The notes under the pieces were generated by a model, which was not told the origin of the DNA, did not search any database, and saw nothing but the letters and a program-made list of their open reading frames with translations. A DNA stretch of 64,000 nt from Natronoarchaeum philippinense (lineage in GTDB: Archaea > Halobacteriota > Halobacteria > Halobacteriales > Natronoarchaeaceae): the NCBI RefSeq assembly GCF_900215575.1, contig NZ_OBEJ01000005.1, positions 62,001-126,000 on the forward strand. The letters run 5' to 3'. Positions within the stretch are counted from its first letter, which is position 1, and each line of letters opens with the position of its first letter. Shown here piece by piece: positions 54,763 through 63,690 of the stretch. The position numbers were made by a program, and so were the translations under genes.

Positions 54763-55376
54763 ACGTCAGGGTCGATCAGCACGACGGCTTCGCCCTCGAT
54801 GACCGCCCGGTCGTCCTGATCGTAGACGGCCGTCGAGAGCCGGTAGCGGTGCTCGCCGAGATCCTCGACGATCTCACACTCGGCAGTAACTACGTCCCCG
54901 ATCCGCACCGGCGCGTTGAACTCCAGATCCTGCGAGAGGTAGATCGTCAGTCCCGGCAGGCGCGCCAGCGCCGCGCTGATCGTCCCCGCGACGAGCGTGC
55001 CGTGGACGATCCGGCCGTCAAACCGCGTCGCCTCGGCGAAGGCGTCGTCGAGGTGGAGCCGGTTGGTGTCGCCGCTGGCTTGCGCAAAGGCGTTCACGTC
55101 GGCGTCGACGAGCGGCTTGGTGAACCGCACGTACTCGCCGACGCCCAGCTCGTCGTACTCGTCGACCGACCGCTCCATCATCCACTCGGCGTCGCCGTAG
55201 GCGATCTCGACCACCGGTGCCTCCGTCTGCTCGGCGCCGGAGTCCGGTTCGTCCCGGTCGATGCCGATGGCCGCAAAGAGGGCGTTGTTGGCCTCCACGT
55301 AGCTGTTTACGGCGTGGCGCGAGGCGTCGGTCCACTGCCGCCCGATCGTCGTCCGGTTCGCGTCGTTCTCGCTCAT
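54753..55376 (-). CDS. MaoC family hydratase with N-terminal extension
   Basis: 207 residues from ATG 55376 (MSENDANRTTIGRQWTDASR). The C-terminal 130 residues are a hotdog MaoC domain (FTKPLVDADVNAFAQASGDT, NRLHLDDAFAEATRFDGRIV, HGTLVAGTIS), with catalytic Asp/His in the HLDD and HGT segments. The first 75 residues form a helical extension seen in haloarchaeal polyhydroxyalkanoate-linked MaoC proteins. It hydrates enoyl-CoA. A tandem repeat covers its end. Confidence 0.87.
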   Translation of the reverse strand: MSENDANRTTIGRQWTDASRHAVNSYVEANNALFAAIGIDRDEPDSGAEQTEAPVVEIAYGDAEWMMERSVDEYDELGVGEYVRFTKPLVDADVNAFAQASGDTNRLHLDDAFAEATRFDGRIVHGTLVAGTISAALARLPGLTIYLSQDLEFNAPVRIGDVVTAECEIVEDLGEHRYRLSTAVYDQDDRAVIEGEAVVLIDPDVDQ

Positions 55377-55582
55377 GGTCACCAGTCAGTCAGCCGCGTG
55401 TTGTCCCCGTCCGCCAACCCCGTATTGTCCTCGTCCGATACGTGCTCGCGCGCTTGTCTCCCCCGTCGTCGAGCCATACACCGACTACGACGCCGAACGA
55501 CTTGTGTTTGTGCCCAAAGTCTTTGACACTGACCGCTCGCGCGCTCGTCACGCTCAAATCCCCCCGGACCGAACGGCCGGGC

Positions 55583-55960
55583 ATGCACTTCGATCAGCGA
55601 ACCCAGCGCGCGCTGCGCGAGGTCGGTCTCGACACCGACGACCTCCAACGCGCGTCGGAACTCGTCGTCGAGGAGACCACCGAGACGGCCGCCGAACTGG
55701 AGGCGTTTTTCGAGGCCGCCGACCGACTCTACTCGGACATGGATCTCGCTCACGGCGCCAGCGAGTACCCCGAACACACCGTCGACTACCTCGATCTGAC
55801 GACCCACGCCGAGGACATGCGGGGCTGGCTGCGCTTCGATTCGTGGGGCGTGTACGTCGAGGACGGCCGCGTGCTCGACGACGACCTCGTCGAGTTGACG
55901 CTCGGGCCGACGATCCACGACCGCGTGAAATTCGCGCCCGCACGCGACCGCCTCCGATGA
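55583..55960 (+). CDS. DUF7532-like acidic protein
   Basis: 125 residues (MHFDQRTQRALREVGLDTDD). Helical N-terminus, then beta-rich TTHAEDMRGWLRFDSWGVYV. Recognised as a small haloarchaea-restricted family, likely DUF7532, function unknown. Its TGA overlaps the ATG of the FAU-1 gene, so expression is coupled to that RNase. Confidence 0.78.
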   Translation: MHFDQRTQRALREVGLDTDDLQRASELVVEETTETAAELEAFFEAADRLYSDMDLAHGASEYPEHTVDYLDLTTHAEDMRGWLRFDSWGVYVEDGRVLDDDLVELTLGPTIHDRVKFAPARDRLR

Positions 55961-57408
55961 CCGCAGTCCGACTGCGCGGCATCTACTCGACCGCGCTGAC
56001 CCGTCTGCTGCTCGATGCCGGTCACGAGGTCGTGCAGGCCTCCGACCCGATCCGCGAGCGGTTCGACGCCGATCTGTCAGCGGCGCCGGCGGCCGTCAGC
56101 GTCGCAGACACCGACGACCGGCAGGGCGTCGGTCTCAGCGGCGCACCAGACGCCGTCGCGGAACTGCGCGACCTGCTCGCCGACGCGCTCGGCCGCGACG
56201 CCCTCGCGTGGTCGACGCCCGCGCCCCGCGGCGCGGTGTTCGACGGCGTCGTCACCGACTCGCTGGGCAGCGGCGCCGTCGTCGCGCTGGCCGACGACCC
56301 GGCGCCGCCGACGGCCGGCGCACCACTTCCCGGCGTTCCCGCCGAGGGCTTTCTCCCGTTCGACGCCGTCGACGGCTACGTAGAGGAGGGTGATCGGCTG
56401 CGCGTGCAGGTCGACGATCCGGCGGCGCCGTGGGACGACGACCGGCCGCTACTCGACACCGGCATCGAAGTGCCGGGCGAACTCGTCTCGCTCGTTCGCG
56501 GGCGCGACGACGCCACCGCCGCGGTCCGCGGAGAGCGCGGGACTGAACTCGTTCGGACGACCGATCTCCTGCCGGCCGAGGCGCCCGACGGCTGGGGGGT
56601 TCGCTGGGAGCGCGCCGCGGCCGACGCCGAGATGAGCGCGCTGGGCGACGCGCTCTCGCGGGCCGCCGAACGCGCCGCGGCGTTCGACGAGGGGCTGTCG
56701 GCGGCCGATCCCGACGCTGACGACCCGCGACAGGTCGTCGCCCCGCAGGCCACCGTCTGGGTCTGGTTCGGCCGGGAGTCGCGGTTCGCGCTCGACGAGC
56801 GGCGCCGCGACGTGACGACGACGATGCCGGGCCACCATCGCACGAAGGCGGCCGACCGAGCGGCCAGCGATGCCGTCGACTTCGTCGAGGCGGTCGGCGC
56901 GCCGGACGGCGAGTTCCCCTTCGGCGCCGTCGCAGACCAGTTCGGGCCGCGGGAGGACGACCGACTCGCGCTGGGCCACGGCAAGCCCGACGGCCGGCTC
57001 ATCACGCTCGGGCGGGGCGAGGTAACAGATCGGGGCGACGACGGCTCGTTGACGCTGCGCCGCGAGATGCGCTCGTCGGGCACCTACGACGCCATCGGCA
57101 CCGACCGCGAACCGGGCGACGTGGCCATCACGAAACTCGTCGAGGGCCGGTGGTGGTATCCGACGATGTACCGCGGCGCCGACGGCGAGCGCAAGGGAAC
57201 CTACGTCAACATCTGCACGCCCGTCGAGCTGTTTCCCGACGCAGCGCGCTACGTCGACCTGCACGTCGACGTGGTCAAGCGTCCCGACGGCGAGGTCGAG
57301 CGCGTCGACGCCGACGAACTCGACGCCGCTGTCGAAGCGGGCTACGTTTCCGAAGAACTCGCCGAGAAGGCCAGAAGCGTCGCCGGCGCCGTCGAGAACG
57401 CGCTGTAG
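55957..57408 (+). CDS. fau1: Probable ribonuclease FAU-1
   Basis: 483 residues. An N-terminal RNase E/G-like region (LRGIYSTALTRLLLDAGHEV) and a C-terminal DUF402-type domain (SSGTYDAIGTDREPGDVAIT, YRGADGERKGTYVN, with the sequence ending in helices) match archaeal FAU-1, an AU-rich RNA-binding protein. It should process or degrade RNA. Translationally coupled with the DUF7532 gene upstream. Confidence 0.88.
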   Translation: MTAVRLRGIYSTALTRLLLDAGHEVVQASDPIRERFDADLSAAPAAVSVADTDDRQGVGLSGAPDAVAELRDLLADALGRDALAWSTPAPRGAVFDGVVTDSLGSGAVVALADDPAPPTAGAPLPGVPAEGFLPFDAVDGYVEEGDRLRVQVDDPAAPWDDDRPLLDTGIEVPGELVSLVRGRDDATAAVRGERGTELVRTTDLLPAEAPDGWGVRWERAAADAEMSALGDALSRAAERAAAFDEGLSAADPDADDPRQVVAPQATVWVWFGRESRFALDERRRDVTTTMPGHHRTKAADRAASDAVDFVEAVGAPDGEFPFGAVADQFGPREDDRLALGHGKPDGRLITLGRGEVTDRGDDGSLTLRREMRSSGTYDAIGTDREPGDVAITKLVEGRWWYPTMYRGADGERKGTYVNICTPVELFPDAARYVDLHVDVVKRPDGEVERVDADELDAAVEAGYVSEELAEKARSVAGAVENAL

Positions 57409-57409
57409 G

Positions 57410-57464
57410 CGGCTGCGGCGCTACTTTAGATTACTCTGGCACTGCGCTGCCAGAACTGCAGCCG
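57410..57464. terminator. Nested hairpin between convergent genes
   Basis: Outer arms CGGCTGC (57410-57416) and GCAGCCG (57458-57464) enclose an inner TCTGGCA/TGCCAGA hairpin (57435-57441 and 57448-57454). It sits between the ends of the FAU-1 and DUF5611 genes and could act for both strands. Confidence 0.45.
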
Positions 57465-57489
57465 GTCGAAAACAGCGTGCTGTCGGACC

Positions 57490-57882
57490 TCAGGCGTCGA
57501 CGTCGTGGTCCGGGTCGTCCTCGACGGCCCGTTTCATCGAGTCGCGGCGTGCCTTGGCGTCCCGGCCCGTGGCTTCGAGCAGGAAGTCGTTCTTGGCGTC
57601 GACCGCGTCGGCGGCGGCGTCGGCATTACCCTCGGCGATGACGTCCTCGGCGTCGCGCTCCTCGAAGTGGACCGCGAGCTTGTCCTTCTTGCCGCTGTAC
57701 TCGGAGGTCCCGGCGACGATCCGCTTGAACACGGGGTTGTCGGGGTCTTCGACGACGTGGAGGTCGTTGCCTTTGAACTCCTCCGTGTCGGTGATTTCGC
57801 CGAAGTAGTCCTCGACGGTCGCTTCCATGTCCGGGATTCGGTCCTCTAAGTGCTCGCCGCGGCGCATCTTGTACTCCTTCAT
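57490..57882 (-). CDS. DUF5611 family protein
   Basis: 130 residues (MKEYKMRRGEHLEDRIPDME). A beta-rich core (VVEDPDNPVFKRIVAGTSEY, then KDKLAVHFEERDAEDVIA) and helical tail match the haloarchaeal/methanogen family DUF5611; function unknown. A convergent hairpin lies beyond its stop. Confidence 0.85.
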   Translation of the reverse strand: MKEYKMRRGEHLEDRIPDMEATVEDYFGEITDTEEFKGNDLHVVEDPDNPVFKRIVAGTSEYSGKKDKLAVHFEERDAEDVIAEGNADAAADAVDAKNDFLLEATGRDAKARRDSMKRAVEDDPDHDVDA

Positions 57883-57928
57883 GCTTCGTGGAATCGTCCG
57901 GGGCTGATTTACCCGTTACGGCTTGGTC

Positions 57929-58810
57929 CTAGCGTTCCGCGAGGTAGCCGCGGCGACACTCCGGGCAGATGTCGCCGGCGCGCAGCGACGATCCGTTCCC
58001 GGCCGCGGTGTGACCACACTCCGGGCAAACGTACTCTGTCGCCTCGCGCTCGCGGTCGGCCTCAACTGGCGAGGGCGCTGCGTCGGCGCTGGTGAAGCCG
58101 GTGTCGCCGCCGACCATCTGTCCGTCGGCGTCGGCATCGCCGCCTGCTTCCGGCTTCAGGCCGCCGCCGAACTCCACGTCGGCGGGCTCGCCGCCCGCTG
58201 GCTCGGCGTCGTAGCCCTCGTCCTCGCCGTCGGCGTCGGGCCACTCCGCTGGCGGGCCGTCCCCGCCGCTGCGCTGGCGCGTGTCGTCAGCGTCGGGCCA
58301 CTCGCCGTGTTCGCGCTCTTTGGGTTCCTGTTCGTCCTCGCTCTCGTCGAGGATCACGGCGTCGTCGTCGCCGGAGGCCGGCTCCGACGCGGTCGCGCTC
58401 TCGTCTTCTTCGGTCACCGACGCCGCCTCGCGGGTCGCTTCCGGGACGGAGTCGTCGGGCCCGCCGTCGATAATTTCGGCGTCGCGCCCGTCACCGGCGA
58501 CCGCAGCTTCCTCGGCGCTCCCGTCGTCGGCTCCGAAGCCACCCGTCGCGTCGGCGTCCTCGTTCGCCCCACCGGCGGCGGTCTCGTTCGCGTCGTCCGT
58601 CGACGACCCGCCAGACGTGTCCGGCGTGCTCTCTCTGGTCGCCATCGAGGTCACTTCCTTGTTCTCGCTGACGAGTTTCGTCTTCCCGCAGCGGGAACAG
58701 GTCTGTTCCTCGCGGATCGTCACGACCACCTCGCTGCCCTGCTCTTCTCGCTCTCGCTCGACCTCGCTGTCGCCGAAGCTATGTCCGAGGAGCGAACACC
58801 TGAGACCCAT
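57929..58810 (-). CDS. DUF7093-like protein with two zinc ribbons
   Basis: 293 residues. N-terminal MGLRCSLLGHSFGDSEVERE precedes a zinc ribbon-like TCSRCGKTKLV; a long acidic disordered region occupies about residues 60-245; the C-terminus is another zinc ribbon, CPECGHTAAG...CPECRRGYL. It probably links zinc folds in a protein or RNA-binding role, which is inference. TATA CTTTTTACGG lies 26-34 nt before the start. Confidence 0.78.
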   Translation of the reverse strand: MGLRCSLLGHSFGDSEVEREREEQGSEVVVTIREEQTCSRCGKTKLVSENKEVTSMATRESTPDTSGGSSTDDANETAAGGANEDADATGGFGADDGSAEEAAVAGDGRDAEIIDGGPDDSVPEATREAASVTEEDESATASEPASGDDDAVILDESEDEQEPKEREHGEWPDADDTRQRSGGDGPPAEWPDADGEDEGYDAEPAGGEPADVEFGGGLKPEAGGDADADGQMVGGDTGFTSADAAPSPVEADREREATEYVCPECGHTAAGNGSSLRAGDICPECRRGYLAER

Positions 58811-58981
58811 TGCAATCGCCTACCCAATCGGGCCGTAAAAAGTTGCCGCTGAACGGCCCCTGCGAGAAAGCGCCCTCTCGCGGTTGCGATCTGATCGACT
58901 CGGCTCTCCGTGGCGACCGATCGCCCAAAACGTCAAGTAACTTGGGATAAGGTAAAACCACAGCAGGGGCATGTATCAGAC

Positions 58982-59278
58982 ATGAGAGCACGGCGGGAGT
59001 ACCGCGACCGTGATGCGACCGAGGTCGAGGTGCTCGACGCCCTCGTCGACCGGCCCGAGGACGGCATGACGGTCTTCGAGCTCCGGTCGCACGCGGACGT
59101 GAGCATCCACGACATGGAAGAGGCCTTAGAATCGCTGAAAGACGACGACCTCATCGACGTTGACGAAACCGTCGACCGGACGGTGATCAAACCGGCCGAT
59201 CGAGTCATCCCCGATCCGGACGACCAGTCCACCGATCAGTCGTTTCTGGACGAACTGCGCGATCGACTCCCGTTCTGA
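58982..59278 (+). CDS. DUF6432-like winged-helix protein
   Basis: 98 residues from ATG 58982 (MRARREYRDRDATEVEVLDA). The central part LRSHADVSIHDMEEALESLK, then DDLIDV, resembles a winged helix; a disordered, acidic segment leads to the C-terminus DELRDRLPF. Family recognised as DUF6432 in haloarchaea, unknown function. Confidence 0.75.
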   Translation: MRARREYRDRDATEVEVLDALVDRPEDGMTVFELRSHADVSIHDMEEALESLKDDDLIDVDETVDRTVIKPADRVIPDPDDQSTDQSFLDELRDRLPF

Positions 59279-59317
59279 AGCGCGACGCTTTTTCCGGCCC
59301 GGGACGAGGCTTTTCAC

Positions 59318-60403
59318 ATGACTGTCATCGGATCGGTCCACGAGCAACACGGCGCCGTCTTCGACGAGCGCGGCGGACGGCGCGTCGTCCGCAACTTCGG
59401 GCGCCCCGAGCGCGAGCATCGCGCGGTCCGGAACGTCGTCGGCCTGATCGAGATGGCCTACGGCGTCGTCGTCGTCGAGGGAGCGGACCGCGTCGACTAC
59501 GTCGACAACGTCGTCTCGAACCGCGTTCCCGCGGCCGACGGCGAGGGCACGTACGCCCTCGTTCTGGACCCGCAGGGCGGCGTCGAGACGGACATGTACG
59601 TCTACAACGCGGGCGAGCGTTTGTTGCTGTTCACGCCGCCACAGCGCGCCGCCGAACTGGCCGAGGACTGGAGCGAGAAGGTGTTCATCGAGGACGTGGA
59701 GATCCGCGAGGCGACCGACGACTTCGCCGTCTTCGGCGTCCACGGCCCGAAAGCCACCGAGAAGGTCGCCAGCGTGCTCAACGGGTCGAGCACGCCCGAC
59801 GAACAGCTCACCTTCGTCCGCGGGTCGATGGGCGACGCCGGCGTCACGGTGCTCCGAACCGACGCGCCGACCGGCGACGAGGGGTACGAAATCGTCTGTG
59901 CGGCCGACGACGCCGACCACGTCTACGACACGCTCGAAACGCAGGGGATGAACGCCGCGCCGGTCGGCTACGACGCTTGGGACGCGCTCACCCTCGAAGC
60001 CGGGACGCCGCTGTTCGAGACCGAACTCGACGGCCAGATTCCCAACGTCGTCGGCGTCCGGAACGCGCTCGACTTCGAGAAGGGCTGTTACGTCGGGCAG
60101 GAAGTCGTCTCGCGCGTCGAGAACCGAGGCCAACCGAGTCGACGCCTCGTCGGCCTCGCCTGCGATCAGCTCCCCGAGAGCGGCGCCGCGGTATTCGACG
60201 GCGACAGCGCGATCGGGGAGGTCACCAGAGCCGTCGAGAGCCCGACCGTCGGCGGCCCGATCGCGTTCGCGCTAGTGGAGTTCGGCGTCGACGCCGATGC
60301 CGAACTCACTGTTCGTGTCGATGGCGAGGAGGTCCCCGCCGAACCGGTCGAACTGCCGTTCTACGAGGGCACCGACCGGTCGGCGCGACTGCCGACGTAC
60401 TGA
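59318..60403 (+). CDS. ygfZ: YgfZ/GcvT-domain protein
   Basis: 361 residues. The folate-binding YgfZ motif KGCYVGQEV and an N-terminal aminomethyltransferase fold are present. In bacteria YgfZ supports Fe-S cluster assembly or repair; haloarchaeal copies are named aminomethyltransferases. Divergent promoters are not seen; the oxidoreductase at 60422 converges. Confidence 0.88.
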   Translation: MTVIGSVHEQHGAVFDERGGRRVVRNFGRPEREHRAVRNVVGLIEMAYGVVVVEGADRVDYVDNVVSNRVPAADGEGTYALVLDPQGGVETDMYVYNAGERLLLFTPPQRAAELAEDWSEKVFIEDVEIREATDDFAVFGVHGPKATEKVASVLNGSSTPDEQLTFVRGSMGDAGVTVLRTDAPTGDEGYEIVCAADDADHVYDTLETQGMNAAPVGYDAWDALTLEAGTPLFETELDGQIPNVVGVRNALDFEKGCYVGQEVVSRVENRGQPSRRLVGLACDQLPESGAAVFDGDSAIGEVTRAVESPTVGGPIAFALVEFGVDADAELTVRVDGEEVPAEPVELPFYEGTDRSARLPTY

Positions 60404-60421
60404 ACCGCTCTTTTCCGTCGA

Positions 60422-61522
60422 TCAGGGCGACAGCCACGCCTTCAGCTGCTCCCGCGAGAACAGCGAGGTCGGCCGATCCATGTGGACGCCGATCTCGCCC
60501 GAGAGCGTTCGGAGTCCGAACCGCTGAACTGGCTCCGGAAGCGAGTACGCCCGGCGTAGCAGGTGGCCCAGTCGGATCTCCCGGAATAGGTCCTCGCGCC
60601 ACGCGCGCTCGTAGTCCGCGAGCGTCGGCGGCCAGTCGGGGTCGATCTGTTCGACCGCGTGGTCGGCGGCGGTCATGCCATAGAGGATGCCGCCGCCGGT
60701 GAACGGTTTGGTCTGGGCGGCGGCGTCGCCGAGCAAGAATCCCCGCCGCGACGTGACCGACTCGGGCGGACCGATCGGGATAGCGCCCGAACAGCGATTT
60801 TCGAGATCGACGCCGTAACCCGCCTGTAGCTCCTCGAACAGTTCTCGCACCCCGTCGCCCGGCGGCGCCGCCAGCCCGTACTCGACGCCGGCGTCGCCCC
60901 GCGGGATGCGCCACGCGAAAAACCGCGGCGCCGAGAGGTGGACATCGACGAAGTCCTGCCCGTCCGGTTCGGGATCGAATCCGAGGACGCCGTGGAGCAA
61001 CTCGCCGGGCTCTTCCAAGCCGAGTTCGTCACGCACCCGCGAGCGCGGACCGTCGGCGCCAGCGACCATCTTTGCGTCGACTGTCTCGGTGCCCTCGGGT
61101 GATTTAACCGTCACCTCAACTCGATCATCGTGCTCGTCGACGCCGGTGACGGTGTGGCGCTCGCGCACGTCGGCACCTGCCTCGCGGGCCAGATCCGCGA
61201 GGTGGCGGTCGAGGCCGACGCGGTCGATCACGTTCGAGACGGTTTCGTCCTTGTAAAACGGGTACGAATCGTCGCCGTCGGGCCGATCACCGTTCGGGCC
61301 GCCGACGTGGAACCGAGCGCCGCGGATGCGGTTCTGAAACAGGTCCTCGCGGGCATCAGGCCCGGTAAACTCCCATATATCGGTGCTGACGTGGCCCGAA
61401 CAGGCCAGCGGCTCGCCCACTCTACCTTTCTCGAAGGCGACAACGTCGTACCCTTCTTCGGCGGCTCGCCGGGCGAACCGCGCTCCCGGCGGCCCGCAGC
61501 CGACGACGACGAAATCGTGCAT
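60422..61522 (-). CDS. Geranylgeranyl reductase family flavoprotein
   Basis: 366 residues. N-terminal FAD motif VVVGCGPPGARFARRAAEEG, conserved CSGHVS near residue 42, and GDAAAQTKPFTGGGILYGM match the geranylgeranyl/digeranylgeranylglycerophospholipid reductase family that saturates archaeal lipid or menaquinone chains. The exact substrate is not determined. A TATA element GGTATTTACT lies about 30-38 nt upstream. Confidence 0.9.
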   Translation of the reverse strand: MHDFVVVGCGPPGARFARRAAEEGYDVVAFEKGRVGEPLACSGHVSTDIWEFTGPDAREDLFQNRIRGARFHVGGPNGDRPDGDDSYPFYKDETVSNVIDRVGLDRHLADLAREAGADVRERHTVTGVDEHDDRVEVTVKSPEGTETVDAKMVAGADGPRSRVRDELGLEEPGELLHGVLGFDPEPDGQDFVDVHLSAPRFFAWRIPRGDAGVEYGLAAPPGDGVRELFEELQAGYGVDLENRCSGAIPIGPPESVTSRRGFLLGDAAAQTKPFTGGGILYGMTAADHAVEQIDPDWPPTLADYERAWREDLFREIRLGHLLRRAYSLPEPVQRFGLRTLSGEIGVHMDRPTSLFSREQLKAWLSP

Positions 61523-61721
61523 CTCCGATACGGTGTGTCAGGTCCCGCGAGTAAATACCTTCTCGGTTCCGTTCGGGACGCCGCCGTCGCGGCACACCTT
61601 TATGTCCGAAAACGAGGCGACGCCCGGCCATGCGCTGACCCCCGACGCGGAACGGTTCGCGGTCGCACGGCACTTCGTTCCGCGCGCTCGCCCCTGTGCC
61701 GTCTGTTCGCCATCTGTGCGT

Positions 61722-62717
61722 TCACTCGACCACCGCCAGCCCTCGGGCGGTCTGCTCGTCGAACCGATCGGGCCAGTCGATACTGACCCTGTTCCAGCTC
61801 TCGCCGGCGTCCTCGGTCCGGAACAGGCCGGTGTTCGAGAGCGCCCAGAGTTCGCTAGGTTCGTCGCCAGACGATAGCACGTACCGGTACGTTCCCTGTC
61901 CGGTCGGCAGTCCCGCACCAGCCTCGTACTCGTCGCCGATCCGGGACCACGCACCCTCTCCACGCCTCCGGTAGACGTAGGACTCACCGACGCGGTGGGC
62001 GCTGTTGGCCCCGCTGGCCGCCGAGACGAGCACGGTATCGGGGTCGCCCGGATCGGCCGCGACGCTCCAGACGTAGTGGTGCTCCAGCCCGTTCTGTGGA
62101 TGGCCCCACGTCATCCCGCCGTCTGTCGATTCGGCGTAGCCGTCCCCGGCCGCCGAGTAGACTCGGCCCGGCGCTTCGGGATGGGTCGCCAGCCAGTGGT
62201 TGTCGCGCCGGGAGCCCTCGGGCCGGTCGGTCCACGTCTCGCCGCCGTCCTCGCTCACCAGCAGGGCACCCGCCTCGATACCGACGTAGACGCGCTCGGG
62301 ATCGGTCGGATCTAGCTCGATCCACCGGACGTGGTGGGTCGCGGGACGCGGCGGGAACGACCACTCGTCGGCAGAGGGCAGATCGGTCAGAGCGGGCAGT
62401 TCGCCCCACGTTTTGCCCGCGTCGGGCGACCGAAACAGCCGGCTCGGTTCGGTGCCGACCCAGATCTCGCGGGGATCGTGCGGACTCACGCGCACGGCGG
62501 TGACGGCCTCGGGAAGCGAGCCGGCGCCGATACGCTCCCAGCTCTCGCCGTCGACCGTCCGATACAGCCCCGACTCGAACGTCCCGCAGAACGCCTGTGT
62601 GTCCGTTGCGGCGACGCACTCGACCCGCTTATCCGCGAGACCTTCGGTAGCCAGCCATTCGCCGCCGCTCTCGCGGACCGTCAGAACGCCGTTGCGCATA
62701 GCCGCGTACACTGTCAT
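61722..62717 (-). CDS. BNR/Asp-box repeat beta-propeller protein
   Basis: 331 residues with four Asp-box motifs SPDAGKTW, SEDGGETW, STDGGMTW and TEDAGESW, typical of sialidase/Vps10-type propellers. Each blade carries HDP-type or TDPER loops. No signal peptide or catalytic sialidase residues, so it is not a neuraminidase; probably a cytosolic interaction or scaffold protein. TATA CTCATAAG lies 24-32 nt upstream. Confidence 0.83.
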   Translation of the reverse strand: MTVYAAMRNGVLTVRESGGEWLATEGLADKRVECVAATDTQAFCGTFESGLYRTVDGESWERIGAGSLPEAVTAVRVSPHDPREIWVGTEPSRLFRSPDAGKTWGELPALTDLPSADEWSFPPRPATHHVRWIELDPTDPERVYVGIEAGALLVSEDGGETWTDRPEGSRRDNHWLATHPEAPGRVYSAAGDGYAESTDGGMTWGHPQNGLEHHYVWSVAADPGDPDTVLVSAASGANSAHRVGESYVYRRRGEGAWSRIGDEYEAGAGLPTGQGTYRYVLSSGDEPSELWALSNTGLFRTEDAGESWNRVSIDWPDRFDEQTARGLAVVE

Positions 62718-62825
62718 GCGTTCACGTTTGTCCTACACGCTTATGAGTGCTTGACACAGCGAGGGTCGCGGAAAACAAGTAGTCAGGAATCGCCGCGGTC
62801 GGGGTGGCGTCAGCCGGTGCGGCGA

Positions 62826-63515
62826 TCAGGCGAGGCCGTCGTCGCCGTCGCTCGGCGGGGCGATCGGATCGGAATCGCCGTCAGCATCGGGCCCCGACGA
62901 CGAGTCGCCGCGAACGCGTTTCCAGAGCGCTTTGGGTGGTTTGCCGAACTGCTTCGTCCAGCCGAGTTTCAGCAGGCCGATCTGGCTGAGCGTCCCGGCG
63001 ACAAACACCGCGGCGAAGGGGACGCCGGGTTCGATCAGTACCGGTGAGGGGTCGAGAGAGGTGGCAGCCTCGCGGAACGCGTCGACCGTCCACGCACGCG
63101 TCGCCAGCGCTGCGCCCAACAGCGCGGTGAGGGCCGGGAGCACCTTCGTGAACAGGAGCCCGCAGATCGCCGCACCGACGACGCCGCCCAGCAGCGTCGG
63201 GCCGAGCGTGGCGACGCCGAGGCTCCCGCCGTCGAGCCCGACGACCATCGCCGCGACGTACGACCCGAGCATGAATCCGGGAATCGTCGCTACGGTCGTG
63301 ATTAGCGAGAACGCTAGGAACACGCCCACAACGGCGCCGACGAGCGCGGCGACGGCCACGGTCGTCGGTTCGGGTGCGACCGCATTGGCGAGCAAGAACC
63401 CGCCCGCCCCGCCCGAAAGCAGCCCGACGGCCGCCAGCGTGTACTTGAACAGCGCTGCGCCCGCGAACGCCAGAACCAAGCCGACGGCGACGAGCGCGAT
63501 GTCGATCGGAGTCAT
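62826..63515 (-). CDS. DUF4203-like membrane protein
   Basis: 229 residues from ATG 63515 (MTPIDIALVAVGLVLAFAGA). About seven hydrophobic segments with Gly-rich helices resemble the DUF4203/TMEM198 family, of unclear function. An in-frame GTG precedes it by 6 nt, but a TATA element GTATTTG lies 26-33 nt before the ATG. Confidence 0.75.
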   Translation of the reverse strand: MTPIDIALVAVGLVLAFAGAALFKYTLAAVGLLSGGAGGFLLANAVAPEPTTVAVAALVGAVVGVFLAFSLITTVATIPGFMLGSYVAAMVVGLDGGSLGVATLGPTLLGGVVGAAICGLLFTKVLPALTALLGAALATRAWTVDAFREAATSLDPSPVLIEPGVPFAAVFVAGTLSQIGLLKLGWTKQFGKPPKALWKRVRGDSSSGPDADGDSDPIAPPSDGDDGLA

Positions 63516-63690
63516 AGCCACTAGTTACCAGACGAGCCGCAAATACTTTTGGCTATCCGGAATGTATCCGGCACGTTCTGGCCGCTCGCGCACTGTGCGG
63601 CACGAATGCCGTAGTCGTGCGGTGCAATGCTGTGGTAGAGACGACGCGGCGCGGCGCTACCAGAGAACTGCCGAGAGACAGCCGGTCGAG